The notes: generated from the sequence alone by a model not told the origin. 8,767 nucleotides of DNA from Rhodoferax sp. (GCA_029946045.1 JAQSDS010000017.1:1-8767), one strand, 5' to 3'; positions 1 to 6,313 are shown, numbered from the stretch's first letter. Numbers and translations: made by a program.

Positions 1-1
1 A

Positions 2-196
2 ACCTTCTTTAGGTTGACCGGTTTTCACGGTTTTCACGTGTTTGTCGGTATGCTGATGTTGTTGTCCATTACGCTGCGTCTGCAAAAGGGACAATTCACT
101 TCGGAGCACCATTTCGGGTTTGAAGGTGCGGCCTGGTACTGGCATTTTGTGGACGTGGTCTGGTTGGGCCTGTACATCGTGGTCTATTGGCTGTAA
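2..196 (+). CDS. coxC: Cytochrome c oxidase subunit III, C-terminal end (5' truncated by window)
   Basis: Only the last 64 residues are present; the gene starts before the window. Subunit III is a core integral-membrane subunit of aa3-type heme-copper oxidases. It lacks redox metals and supports stability and proton uptake of subunit I. The signature [12 protein letters not shown] (residues 5-16 of the fragment) and the final [17 protein letters not shown] stretch are classic for the last two transmembrane helices of COX3, and the protein ends right after the last helix (VVYWL), as usual. The genes that follow are oxidase assembly factors, which supports the call; coxB, coxA and a ctaG/COX11 gene would be expected upstream outside the window. 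The stop is followed 6 bases later by a strong hairpin terminator, so this is probably the last gene of the structural-subunit transcript. Confidence 0.95.
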   Translation, partial: TFFRLTGFHGFHVFVGMLMLLSITLRLQKGQFTSEHHFGFEGAAWYWHFVDVVWLGLYIVVYWL

Positions 197-202
197 GCTA
201 AA

Positions 203-237
203 ACAACAAAGGCACCGTTTTACGGTGCCTTTGTTGT
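203..237. terminator. Bidirectional intrinsic terminator between coxC and the DUF2909 gene
   Basis: A perfect 16-bp inverted repeat, ACAACAAAGGCACCGT / ACGGTGCCTTTGTTGT, is separated by a 3-base TTT loop. The GC-rich core (211-229) is flanked by an A-rich left side and a T-rich right side, so either strand's transcript forms a stem followed by a U-rich tract. The minus-strand transcript has extra U residues after it. It lies 6 bases past the coxC stop and 25 bases before the stop of the convergent gene, the expected place for a shared terminator. Confidence 0.9.
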
Positions 238-262
238 GCTGCCCGTCGGGCGTTTGTTTCCT

Positions 263-475
263 TCAGGGCACGCCCGTGGGCGTTATCAACCCCAGCCACC
301 AAGCCACCAAAATGCTGGTGAACAGCAGAATTGACAGACCCACCCGCACGGCCAATGAAAGGGCCATGCGTTTGGCACGGTTGTTGTCACCACTGCTTTT
401 TTTCATCATGAAGACGAGCGCCGAGGCCAAGCTGCCCAAAATACCAACGAAGGCCACGATGACAATGTATTTCAT
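263..475 (-). CDS. Small two-helix membrane protein, DUF2909 / 'twin transmembrane protein' type
   Basis: This is a 70-residue protein with two hydrophobic helices (about residues 3-24 and 42-62) joined by a short basic loop (KKSSGDNNRAKR). Its length, two-helix layout and motifs (GILGSLASAL near the N-terminus, LAVRVGLSILLF, and a PTG ending) match the DUF2909 family, whose members lie on the opposite strand between coxC and SURF1 in many beta- and gammaproteobacteria. The molecular function is unknown; the conserved context suggests a link to oxidase assembly or stability, which is inference. I chose the ATG at 475 because the family usually starts MKxxV. An upstream in-frame GTG at 490 would add five residues and abut the SURF1 start. 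Neither start has a clear Shine-Dalgarno sequence. Confidence 0.85.
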   Translation of the reverse strand: MKYIVIVAFVGILGSLASALVFMMKKSSGDNNRAKRMALSLAVRVGLSILLFTSILVAWWLGLITPTGVP

Positions 476-490
476 GAGCGGGATTATCAC

Positions 491-1210
491 TTGAGTGCGC
501 GCGGGCGTTTCTGGATGGCGAGTTGTCTATCGCTTTTTTTATTTGTGCTCGGCCTGGCATTGGGCCAATGGCAACTAGGACGTGCCGTTCAGAAAATCGC
601 GATGCGCGACGCGATCGCTGAAAGCCAGGCAAAACCACCCCTGGATAACGGGGGGTTTCTGGCGATGCTTGGTACACATGACCTGCTTTATCGGCGCGTG
701 AAATTGATGGGCAGCTGGTTGCCCGACGCCACCGTGTTTCTGGATAACCGCACCATGAACGGACGCGTTGGTTTCGTGGTGGTGACGCCTTTGAAGCTTG
801 AGCTCACAGGTCAGGTGGTTTTGATACAGCGGGGCTGGGTGGCCCGCAATTTTGTGGACCGTCAAGCTTTACCCAGTGTTGCAAGTTCGTCGGCGGTGGT
901 TCAGATTGAGGGCATGGTATCCCCACCACCGTCCCGCCATTTCGATTTGGGCGGCGGCGATATCGGGCGCATCAGGCAGAATCTGGATATGAAAACCTTT
1001 GGTGACACTTTGGGTTTAGATCTGGTGCCCATGTCTGTGCAGGAAACCGGCGATAAGCGCGACGGGTTGGCCAGAAATTGGCCACAGCCTAACACCGGTG
1101 TCGATACCCATTACGGATATGCATTTCAGTGGTTCGCCCTGAGCGGACTGGTCGCTCTTTATTACCTTTGGTTTCAAATTGTTAAACGATTCCGACGCAA
1201 CCCAGTCTGA
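491..1210 (+). CDS. surf1: SURF1 family cytochrome oxidase assembly protein
   Basis: SURF1 (Shy1) is an inner-membrane assembly factor that helps place heme a in oxidase subunit I. The 239-residue protein has the family layout: one N-terminal transmembrane helix (about 9-26) followed by GQWQLGRAVQK, a large periplasmic domain, and a C-terminal helix (about 213-230) ending in basic residues. Typical motifs are visible: YRRVKLMGSWLPDATVFLDN (67-86), GRVGFVVVTPL, VLIQRGWVARN (110-120) and HYGYAFQWFAL (207-217). The chosen start is a TTG, the first possible start in this frame; it gives an MSARxRFW N-terminus like that recalled for related proteins. The next ATG (515) would cut into the first helix. 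Only a weak purine stretch (GAGCGGGA) precedes it. It is the first gene of the forward assembly cluster and starts 15 bases from the divergent DUF2909 gene. Confidence 0.93.
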   Translation: MSARGRFWMASCLSLFLFVLGLALGQWQLGRAVQKIAMRDAIAESQAKPPLDNGGFLAMLGTHDLLYRRVKLMGSWLPDATVFLDNRTMNGRVGFVVVTPLKLELTGQVVLIQRGWVARNFVDRQALPSVASSSAVVQIEGMVSPPPSRHFDLGGGDIGRIRQNLDMKTFGDTLGLDLVPMSVQETGDKRDGLARNWPQPNTGVDTHYGYAFQWFALSGLVALYYLWFQIVKRFRRNPV

Positions 1211-1232
1211 AGGCTGGGATACACCGTTGACC

Positions 1233-1895
1233 ATGTTTGTCAACACCGTGCCAACTGCCCAGGAGGCGCTGCGTGATCCGCCCGGGCGCACGCGCCGTGG
1301 GCGTACCTGGCTGTTGTTGGTCTGGCTGATATGTGCTGCGCCGGTTGTGGCGTCCTATTTGACCTTCTACTTTTTCAGGCCGGATCGGGTCAAGAGCTTC
1401 GGCGAACTGATTGAGCCGCCTCGGGCTGTGCCGGTGTTGCAGGCTCGTGGCCTTGATGGCAAGCAGGACCAGCTCGTTTCGCTCAGAGGCCAATGGCTGC
1501 TGGTTAGCGTTGCTGGCGGTGCTTGTGACACACAGTGTCAACAGCACTTGTATTTGCAGCGCCAACTGCGCGAGACCATGGGCCGCGAAAAAGACCGGGT
1601 TGACTGGGTCTGGTTGGTGGACGACCAGGCAGAGGTGTCGCAAGAATTGTTGCCAGCGCTAAGCAGCGCGCTGGTTTTGCGGGTGAATGCTGCGGGTCTG
1701 GCCCAATGGTTGTCGCCTGGCAAGGGACATAAGTTGTCTGATCATCTCTATGTCGTCGACCCTTTCGGCAATTGGATGATGCGTTTTCCGGCTGATCTGG
1801 ATGTCAAGAATGCGGCCGATGCCAAACGCGATCTGAGCCGATTGCTGACCGCTTCGGCGTCCTGGGACAAGCCCGGGCGAGTCGATAAGCCCTGA
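1233..1895 (+). CDS. SCO-like membrane-anchored thioredoxin-fold protein, putative oxidase assembly factor
   Basis: This is a 220-residue protein with a short basic cytoplasmic N-terminus (GRTRRGR), one transmembrane helix (about 26-47) and a periplasmic domain. It belongs to the uncharacterised protein usually found between SURF1 and COX15. The domain resembles SCO proteins: a β-strand segment QWLLVSVAGGACDTQC carries a C98-x3-C102 pair where SCO has CPDVC, and near the C-terminus SDHLYVVDPFGNWMMRF parallels the SCO DHTAGSYVYDPKGKLRLF, with H171 as the possible third copper ligand. Overall identity to SCO is low and the His-to-DP spacing is three residues shorter. A role in copper or thiol delivery to the oxidase is inference. 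The start is uncertain: ATG 1233 lies 22 bases past the SURF1 stop and has no clear RBS; TTG at 1227 (with GGGA 7 bases upstream) or TTG 1179 (overlapping SURF1) are alternatives. Confidence 0.8.
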   Translation: MFVNTVPTAQEALRDPPGRTRRGRTWLLLVWLICAAPVVASYLTFYFFRPDRVKSFGELIEPPRAVPVLQARGLDGKQDQLVSLRGQWLLVSVAGGACDTQCQQHLYLQRQLRETMGREKDRVDWVWLVDDQAEVSQELLPALSSALVLRVNAAGLAQWLSPGKGHKLSDHLYVVDPFGNWMMRFPADLDVKNAADAKRDLSRLLTASASWDKPGRVDKP

Positions 1896-1902
1896 GCTCG
1901 CC

Positions 1903-3072
1903 ATGACTACTTTGTACGATCTAACACCTCTGGCACAGATGCTGCTGATGGTCACCTGCGTGGTGGTGCTGCCGCTCGCCTGGATCTGGCGACGCCATCC
2001 CACGCTGCAGGCGAGACGCCATGCGCTGGCGATATTGGTTTTGTTTTTGACCTTTGACCTGGTGCTCTTTGGTGCCTTCACCCGGCTAAGCGACTCGGGT
2101 CTGGGTTGCCCCGATTGGCCAGGTTGTTATGGCCACAGTTCGCCGCTGGGGGCAATGCACGCCATTGCCACCGAGCAAGCCGCCATGCCCACCGGGCCAG
2201 TGACGCAAGTCAAGGCCTGGATCGAGATGCTGCACCGTTACCTGGCTACAGCGGTTGGCGCACTGATTGTGGCCATGGCGGTCACCAGTTGGCTGAGCTG
2301 GCGTGCAAGCAAGCGCGCCGGGCTGGCAACGCCCAAGCACGAACTGTCGCCCTGGTGGGCTATTTTTACCCTGTTCTGGGTGTGCCTGCAGGGAGCCTTT
2401 GGCGCGCTGACGGTCACCATGAAACTGTTCCCCGCCATCGTCACACTGCATTTGGCTGGCGGTCTGGTGCTGCTGGCGTTGTTGGCAGTGCAGGTGGTGC
2501 GCAGCGACGCGGCTACGCAACGCCTGGCCATGTCGGCCGGGCTACGCCGTTGGGTGGCGCTGGGCTTGACTTTGTTGGCCCTGCAGATTTTTCTGGGTGG
2601 CTGGGTTAGCACCAACTACGCTGTGCTGGCCTGCACCGACTTTCCGCAGTGCCAGAACCGCTGGTGGCCCGAGATGAATTTCAGCCAGGGTTTTGAGTGG
2701 TGGCGTCATCTGGGTGTGACCGGAACAGGTGAACCCATCGACTTTTCTGCCTTGACCGCGATCCATTACGTGCATCGGCTGGTGGCTTATGTGGTGCTGA
2801 TTCTGCTGGGGCTGCTGGCCTGGCAACTGAATCGCCAGGCTGCGTGGCGCTTCCAAAGTCGGGTGTTGGCCGCCCTGGTCGGTTTACAATTGGCCACTGG
2901 TTTGAGCAATGTGCTGCTGGACTGGCCGCTCCTGTCGGCGCTGCTTCATACCGGCGGAGCCGCCGCGCTGGTGCTGGTGCTGACCTGGATGACTGCCAGT
3001 ACGGTGCCCCAATCGCCCACCAGGATGCCGTTCGGGCAGGCCGCGTTCACTCCAGCCGGGCGCTTGCCATGA
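1903..3072 (+). CDS. ctaA: Heme A synthase (COX15/CtaA)
   Basis: Heme A synthase oxidises the C8 methyl of heme O to a formyl group, giving heme A for aa3-type oxidases. The 389-residue polytopic membrane protein has about eight hydrophobic helices and the family motifs: [18 protein letters not shown] (60-77), EMLHRYLA with H111, TLHLAGG with H183, [16 protein letters not shown] (235-250), [10 protein letters not shown] with H288/H291, and LLHTGG with H349. The histidines are the expected heme ligands of the duplicated four-helix halves. Two cysteine pairs (C69/C75 and C244/C250) lie in periplasmic loops, one in each half, as in the cysteine-containing class of the enzyme. The gene starts 7 bases after the SCO-like gene and its stop overlaps the ctaB start by four bases (ATGA), indicating translational coupling of the two heme-modifying enzymes. 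Confidence 0.97.
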   Translation: MTTLYDLTPLAQMLLMVTCVVVLPLAWIWRRHPTLQARRHALAILVLFLTFDLVLFGAFTRLSDSGLGCPDWPGCYGHSSPLGAMHAIATEQAAMPTGPVTQVKAWIEMLHRYLATAVGALIVAMAVTSWLSWRASKRAGLATPKHELSPWWAIFTLFWVCLQGAFGALTVTMKLFPAIVTLHLAGGLVLLALLAVQVVRSDAATQRLAMSAGLRRWVALGLTLLALQIFLGGWVSTNYAVLACTDFPQCQNRWWPEMNFSQGFEWWRHLGVTGTGEPIDFSALTAIHYVHRLVAYVVLILLGLLAWQLNRQAAWRFQSRVLAALVGLQLATGLSNVLLDWPLLSALLHTGGAAALVLVLTWMTASTVPQSPTRMPFGQAAFTPAGRLP

Positions 3073-3962
3073 CGGCCATGACCCCGCCTGCCACGATGTC
3101 GGTCTTTGCCCAGTATTACGCGCTGACCAAGCCGCGCGTGATCCAGTTGATCGTTTTTTGTGCCCTGATTGGCATGGTGCTGGCCGTGCCCGGTGTGCCG
3201 TCCTGGCACGAAGTGGGCGTCGCTGCCATCGCCTGTCTTGGCATCTGGCTGGTGGCCGGTGCGGCGGCTGCTTTCAATTGCATTATCGAGAAAAGTATCG
3301 ATGCCAAGATGAAGCGCACCGCTTGGCGTCCCACCGCCAGGGGTGAACTCGGCGACTTGCAAACCCTGGTGTTTTCAGCCACCTTGTGTGCGGTCGGGTC
3401 AAGCCTGCTCTACTTTGCGATTAACCCGCTGACCATGTGGCTGACGTTTGCCACCTTCATTGGCTACGCCGTGATCTACACCGTGATCCTGAAACCCCTG
3501 ACGCCGCAAAATATCGTGATTGGTGGCGCCTCCGGGGCCATGCCGCCGGTGCTGGGCTGGGCTGCCATGGCAGGCGATGTGGGGCCGGAAGCGCTGATTC
3601 TGTTTTTGATCATTTTCCTGTGGACACCACCGCATTTCTGGGCTTTGGCGCTTTACCGGGTGGAGGACTACCGCAAATCGGGCTTGCCGATGCTGCCCGT
3701 GACCCACGGCAACGAATTTACCCGATTGATGGTTCTGCTCTACACCTTCATTCTGCTGGCGGCGTGCTTGTTGCCCTTCGTTTATGGCATGAGTTCCTGG
3801 CTGTACCTGGCGGTTGCGATCGTGCTGAATGCAGGGTTCATACTGCATGCTTGGTGGCTATGGCAAGATTATTCTGACTTGCTGGCGCGCAAGACCTTTC
3901 GGTTTTCATTGATCCATCTGAGCCTTCTTTTTGCCGCGCTGCTGATTGATCACTACCTATGA
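3069..3962 (+). CDS. ctaB: Protoheme IX farnesyltransferase (heme O synthase)
   Basis: CtaB/COX10 transfers a farnesyl group from farnesyl diphosphate to heme B, making heme O, the substrate of the preceding gene's product. It is a UbiA-superfamily enzyme of 297 residues with about nine membrane helices. The first prenyl-diphosphate/Mg-binding motif is clear: [20 protein letters not shown] (65-84), with N70 and D78 as key polar residues, followed by RPTARGEL. The second conserved loop is [20 protein letters not shown] (185-204), followed by [10 protein letters not shown]. The start ATG at 3069 overlaps the ctaA stop (ATGA); ATGs at 3078 and 3096 are possible alternatives. The frame stays open for 75 codons upstream of 3069, but that stretch is the ctaA coding region read out of frame. 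SCO starts 15 bases downstream. Confidence 0.97.
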   Translation: MTAMTPPATMSVFAQYYALTKPRVIQLIVFCALIGMVLAVPGVPSWHEVGVAAIACLGIWLVAGAAAAFNCIIEKSIDAKMKRTAWRPTARGELGDLQTLVFSATLCAVGSSLLYFAINPLTMWLTFATFIGYAVIYTVILKPLTPQNIVIGGASGAMPPVLGWAAMAGDVGPEALILFLIIFLWTPPHFWALALYRVEDYRKSGLPMLPVTHGNEFTRLMVLLYTFILLAACLLPFVYGMSSWLYLAVAIVLNAGFILHAWWLWQDYSDLLARKTFRFSLIHLSLLFAALLIDHYL

Positions 3963-3977
3963 CAACTGGGGCGCAAG

Positions 3978-4613
3978 ATGACCCGGTTTATGATTGACTT
4001 CATGACGAAACGCAACATGCTTCGATCCATGGCGGCTTGCGCCACGCTGCTCGGTCTCGCAGGACTTTTTTCTGCCTGCTCACCCGATGCACCACATTTC
4101 ACGGCAATTGATATCACGGGTGCCGATTACGCCAAAGACTTTGCACTCACAGACCACAACGGTCAGCCTCGCAAACTCAAAGACTTCGAGGGCAAGGTTG
4201 TCATGATGTTCTTTGGCTATACCCAGTGCCCGGATGTTTGTCCGACCTCGATGCTTGAGATGGCCCAGGTCAAGCAAATGCTGGGCAAAGATGGAGCGCG
4301 TATTCAGGGCCTGTTTGTCACCGTCGACCCGGCACGCGACAAACCCGAGATGCTCAAGGAATACATGGCGGCTTTCGACCCCACCTTTCTGGCCTTGGTA
4401 CCCACACCCGAACATTTACCTGGGCTGGCCAAAGACTTCAAGGTGTATTACAAAAAGGTCGATGGCCCGACCCCGACCAGTTACACCATGGACCATACTG
4501 CCGGCAGTTATGTCTATGACCCCAAGGGCAAACTGCGTCTGTTTACTCGTTATGGCACCAAGCCAGAACTGACTGCGGCAGACCTCAGGCAGTTGCTTGC
4601 GGCTGCGCCATGA
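3978..4613 (+). CDS. sco: SCO1/SenC family copper chaperone, probable lipoprotein
   Basis: SCO proteins are thioredoxin-fold copper chaperones that help assemble the CuA site of oxidase subunit II on the periplasmic side. The 211-residue protein has a basic N-terminus and a hydrophobic stretch (19-32) ending in LFSAC, a plausible though not ideal lipobox with C34 as the lipidated cysteine. The mature domain has FFGYTQCPDVCPTS (78-91) with the copper-binding pair C84/C88, VTVDPARDKP (114-123), and YTMDHTAGSYVYDPKGKLR (169-187) with ligand H173. All three copper ligands are present, so it looks functional. The start at 3978 has GGGGC six bases upstream; ATGs at 3990 and 4002 could also serve. 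It is the last gene of the assembly cluster, followed by a 148-base gap. Confidence 0.95.
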   Translation: MTRFMIDFMTKRNMLRSMAACATLLGLAGLFSACSPDAPHFTAIDITGADYAKDFALTDHNGQPRKLKDFEGKVVMMFFGYTQCPDVCPTSMLEMAQVKQMLGKDGARIQGLFVTVDPARDKPEMLKEYMAAFDPTFLALVPTPEHLPGLAKDFKVYYKKVDGPTPTSYTMDHTAGSYVYDPKGKLRLFTRYGTKPELTAADLRQLLAAAP

Positions 4614-4687
4614 CCGCCTGCGGCACCGGCCTGATACCTTGTGCCATGTGTGTGAACGCTGCGTTTTCTCATTTGCTGGCGCCGCGC

Positions 4688-4716
4688 TTGATGTACAGTG
4701 AAACCGTTGAATGAAT
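4688..4716 (+). promoter_or_regulatory. Weak candidate promoter for the HPF-family gene
   Basis: TTGATG (4688-4693) and ATGAAT (4711-4716), with 17 bases between, resemble a degenerate sigma-70 promoter 45 bases ahead of the ORF. The -10 match is poor. It overlaps a sigma-54-like element (4677-4692) reported separately. A promoter in this 148-base gap is likely from context, but its exact place is uncertain. Confidence 0.2.
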
Positions 4717-4761
4717 TGCTTGTGCCGGACGCTGCGCCGGACTTAAACCAGGAGAAATAGC

Positions 4762-5109
4762 ATGCAAGTCCAAGTAAACACCGATGACCACATTCAAGGT
4801 GGTGAGTCTCTTGCCCAGTGGGTCCGGGATGAAGTGGCTAGCCGACTCGCCCGTTTCAAGGACCACCTCACCCGCGTTGAAGTTTTTCTGACTGATATCG
4901 ATGCTACAAAATCCGGTGTCAATGACAAGCGTTGCCGTCTGGAGGCACGTGTGGCTGGCCGTCAGCCGGTATCTGTCGTGGCCGATTCCGACAAAATGGC
5001 GGTTGCCTTCATCAATGCGGTGGAAAAGTTGGCCAGTGTGCTGGACGCTGATCTGGGTCGTGTCAAGGACCGCAACGGACGCGACACAATCCGAGCCATG
5101 ACAGAGTAA
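4762..5109 (+). CDS. HPF/RaiA family ribosome-associated (hibernation) protein
   Basis: Members of this family bind the small ribosomal subunit in stationary phase or stress and inactivate or dimerise ribosomes. The 115-residue protein fits the short form: an initial β-strand MQVQVNTDDHI, a helix EVASRLARFKDHLTRVEVFL (25-44), central strands DKRCRLEARVAG and QPVSVVADSD, and a second long helix AVAFINAVEKLASVLDADLG. This gives the β1-α1-β2-β3-β4-α2 order of the S30EA/HPF fold. It lacks the C-terminal dimerisation domain of long HPF. Similarity to E. coli HPF or RaiA is modest, so I give no symbol. An excellent RBS (AGGAGA, 4750-4755, six bases from the ATG) fixes the start. The gene stands alone, convergent with rpoH 84 bases downstream, and is not next to rpoN or ptsN as hpf is in many proteobacteria. 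Confidence 0.85.
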   Translation: MQVQVNTDDHIQGGESLAQWVRDEVASRLARFKDHLTRVEVFLTDIDATKSGVNDKRCRLEARVAGRQPVSVVADSDKMAVAFINAVEKLASVLDADLGRVKDRNGRDTIRAMTE

Positions 5110-5193
5110 AAGCGCTGCACGGCGGTTTCATGCCTTTGGCGCGGCGCTCGAGGCGCAGGGTTCAGCGGAATCGGGTCGGGGTTTGCCCGCGGT

Positions 5194-6135
5194 TCAGGCA
5201 AATTCGGCTAAGGTTTTTTTCATCTTTTTCATGGCTGCTACTTCAATTTGGCGAATGCGCTCGGCACTCACGCCATAAACAGCGGCCAAGTCATGCAGCG
5301 TCATGCCTCCCGTGTTGTCGTCGTTCACTTTCAGCCAGCGCTCTTCCACGATGTGACGGCTACGTTCGTCCAGCGCATTGAGCGCCAAGGCAAGGCCATC
5401 ACTGGCTAGCACATCACGGTGCTGCGCTTCCAGCATGGCCGTGGGCTCATGCGCGTTGTCGGTCAGGTAGGCAATCGGACCAAACGCATCGTCACCGTCA
5501 TCCGATGGACTGGGGTCGAGTAGCACGTCGCCGCCAGCCAACCGTGCTTCCATTTCGATGACATCTTCGCGCTTGACGTGCAGCTCGGCGGCCATGGCAT
5601 TAATTTGGCTTTCGTTGAGCGTGTTGCGGTGGGTATCGAGCTCGGCTGCTGCATCATTACTTTGGTAACGCTGCTTCATGGAGCGCAGGTTGAAAAACAG
5701 CTTGCGCTGGGCCTTGGTCGTGGCGACCTTGACCATGCGCCAGTTTTTCAGGATGTATTCGTGAATTTCAGCCTTGATCCAGTGCATGGCGTAACTGACC
5801 AGACGCACACCCTGGTCGGGGTCAAAACGCTTGACGGCCTTCATCAGGCCGACATTTCCCTCTTGAATCAGGTCGCCGTGCGGCAAGCCATAACCCAAAT
5901 ACTGGCGCGCAATCGACACCACCAGCCGCAGATGGGACAAAACCAGGCGACCAGCGGCCTCCACGTCGTTGTCTTGGCGCAGTCTGCGCGCGTAACTTTG
6001 CTCTTCTTCCAATGTCAACATGGGCATGCGGTTGACGGCCGCAATGTAGGCGTCCAGATGACCCAATGCTGGCACCATCGACCAGGGATTTGACAAGGTC
6101 AGTGGGTTGCCAGAAACGCCAGTGTAAGTAGCCAT
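5194..6135 (-). CDS. rpoH: RNA polymerase heat-shock sigma factor sigma-32
   Basis: RpoH directs RNA polymerase to chaperone and protease genes. The 313-residue protein has region 1.2 (about 24-55), region 2 with DLIQEGNVGLMKAVKRFDP (88-106, core binding and -10 recognition) and RLVSYAMHWIKAEIHEYIL (111-129), then the RpoH box QRKLFFNLR (143-151), which separates sigma-32 from other group 3 sigmas. Region 4.2 near the C-terminus has the helix-turn-helix TLHDLAAVYGVSAERIRQIE (279-298) for -35 recognition. An acidic insert SDDGDDAFG (211-219) lies between regions 3 and 4. The ATG at 6135 is fixed by AAGGAG seven bases upstream. A perfect CIRCE operator lies 33 bases upstream of the start codon. 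The gene could be transcribed from its own promoter or read through from the FimV-like gene 178 bases upstream. Confidence 0.97.
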   Translation of the reverse strand: MATYTGVSGNPLTLSNPWSMVPALGHLDAYIAAVNRMPMLTLEEEQSYARRLRQDNDVEAAGRLVLSHLRLVVSIARQYLGYGLPHGDLIQEGNVGLMKAVKRFDPDQGVRLVSYAMHWIKAEIHEYILKNWRMVKVATTKAQRKLFFNLRSMKQRYQSNDAAAELDTHRNTLNESQINAMAAELHVKREDVIEMEARLAGGDVLLDPSPSDDGDDAFGPIAYLTDNAHEPTAMLEAQHRDVLASDGLALALNALDERSRHIVEERWLKVNDDNTGGMTLHDLAAVYGVSAERIRQIEVAAMKKMKKTLAEFA

Positions 6136-6142
6136 ATCAGAA

Positions 6143-6148
6143 CTCCTT
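6143..6148 (-). promoter_or_regulatory. rpoH ribosome binding site
   Basis: On the minus strand this reads AAGGAG, seven bases before the rpoH ATG. The overlapping hexamer AGGAGT (6142-6147) is complementary to ACTCCT within the CIRCE spacer (6181-6186), which could matter if the 5' leader includes the operator. Confidence 0.85.
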
Positions 6149-6165
6149 GTTGCTTGATTTTATCA

Positions 6166-6171
6166 ATATTA
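6166..6171 (-). promoter_or_regulatory. Candidate -10 element of the rpoH promoter
   Basis: The minus strand reads TGC-TAATAT, an extended -10 type element (TGn plus a 4/6 match to TATAAT). The -35 position 17 bases upstream (TAGCAC) is poor. It would start transcription about 25-30 bases before the ATG and place the CIRCE operator across the -10 to -35 region, a good arrangement for repression by steric block. A better -10 by match, TAAAAT nearer the ATG, would start transcription almost at the RBS and is less likely. Confidence 0.4.
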
Positions 6172-6195
6172 GCACTCCCTAGGAGTGAGTGCTAA
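6169..6195. promoter_or_regulatory. CIRCE operator (HrcA binding site) upstream of rpoH
   Basis: The sequence is TTAGCACTC, nine bases, then GAGTGCTAA: an exact match to the consensus CIRCE inverted repeat, including the 9-base spacer. CIRCE is bound by the repressor HrcA, whose activity depends on GroEL, and usually precedes groES or dnaK/hrcA operons. Here it lies 33 bases ahead of the rpoH start codon with no other gene in reach, so rpoH is the clear target. The spacer contains a second, offset inverted repeat, ACTCC-CTA-GGAGT (6174-6186). Confidence 0.95.
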
Positions 6196-6236
6196 TGGAT
6201 AAGTTCAATTTATCGTAAGTCCTTGCACGTCCGTCT

Positions 6237-6251
6237 GTTGTCGGCGACAAC
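6237..6251. repeat. 15-bp near-perfect palindrome between the FimV-like gene and rpoH
   Basis: GTTGTCG-G-CGACAAC has two perfect 7-base arms around one central base. It lies 63 bases past the FimV-like stop and 42 bases upstream of the CIRCE element as read on the minus strand. No T-tract follows on either strand, so it is a poor terminator; the one-base centre suits a protein-binding site better than an RNA hairpin. The binding factor is unknown. Confidence 0.5.
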
Positions 6252-6313
6252 CTGGGGAGGCTGCGCGTCAGTGGGCGATTGGGTGCAGCGACGGACAGGA
6301 CGCCGAGCCTTGG

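Noticed and set aside
120..494. 124-codon plus-strand frame between coxC and SURF1
   Set aside because: It runs through the terminator hairpin and antisense to the DUF2909 gene; the protein has no coherent features.
1182..1643. 153-codon minus-strand open frame
   Set aside because: It is antisense to the SCO-like gene, with composition typical of a shadow frame and no motif.
2844..3068. 75-codon upstream extension of the ctaB frame
   Set aside because: It is the ctaA coding sequence read in another frame; CtaB family proteins start near the ATG at 3069, which overlaps the ctaA stop.
3399..3848. 149-codon minus-strand open frame rich in Gln, His and Arg
   Set aside because: The composition is that of the complement of a membrane protein gene; it is antisense to ctaB.
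5182..5202. TTTGCC...GGCAAA inverted repeat as an rpoH or hpf terminator
   Set aside because: The stem has only 6 bp with a 9-base loop and overlaps the rpoH stop codon. There is no T-tract on the minus side, and on the plus side the T-run is about ten bases away.
5578..6093. 171-codon open frame on the plus strand
   Set aside because: It is antisense to the well-identified rpoH coding region and has no RBS or family resemblance.
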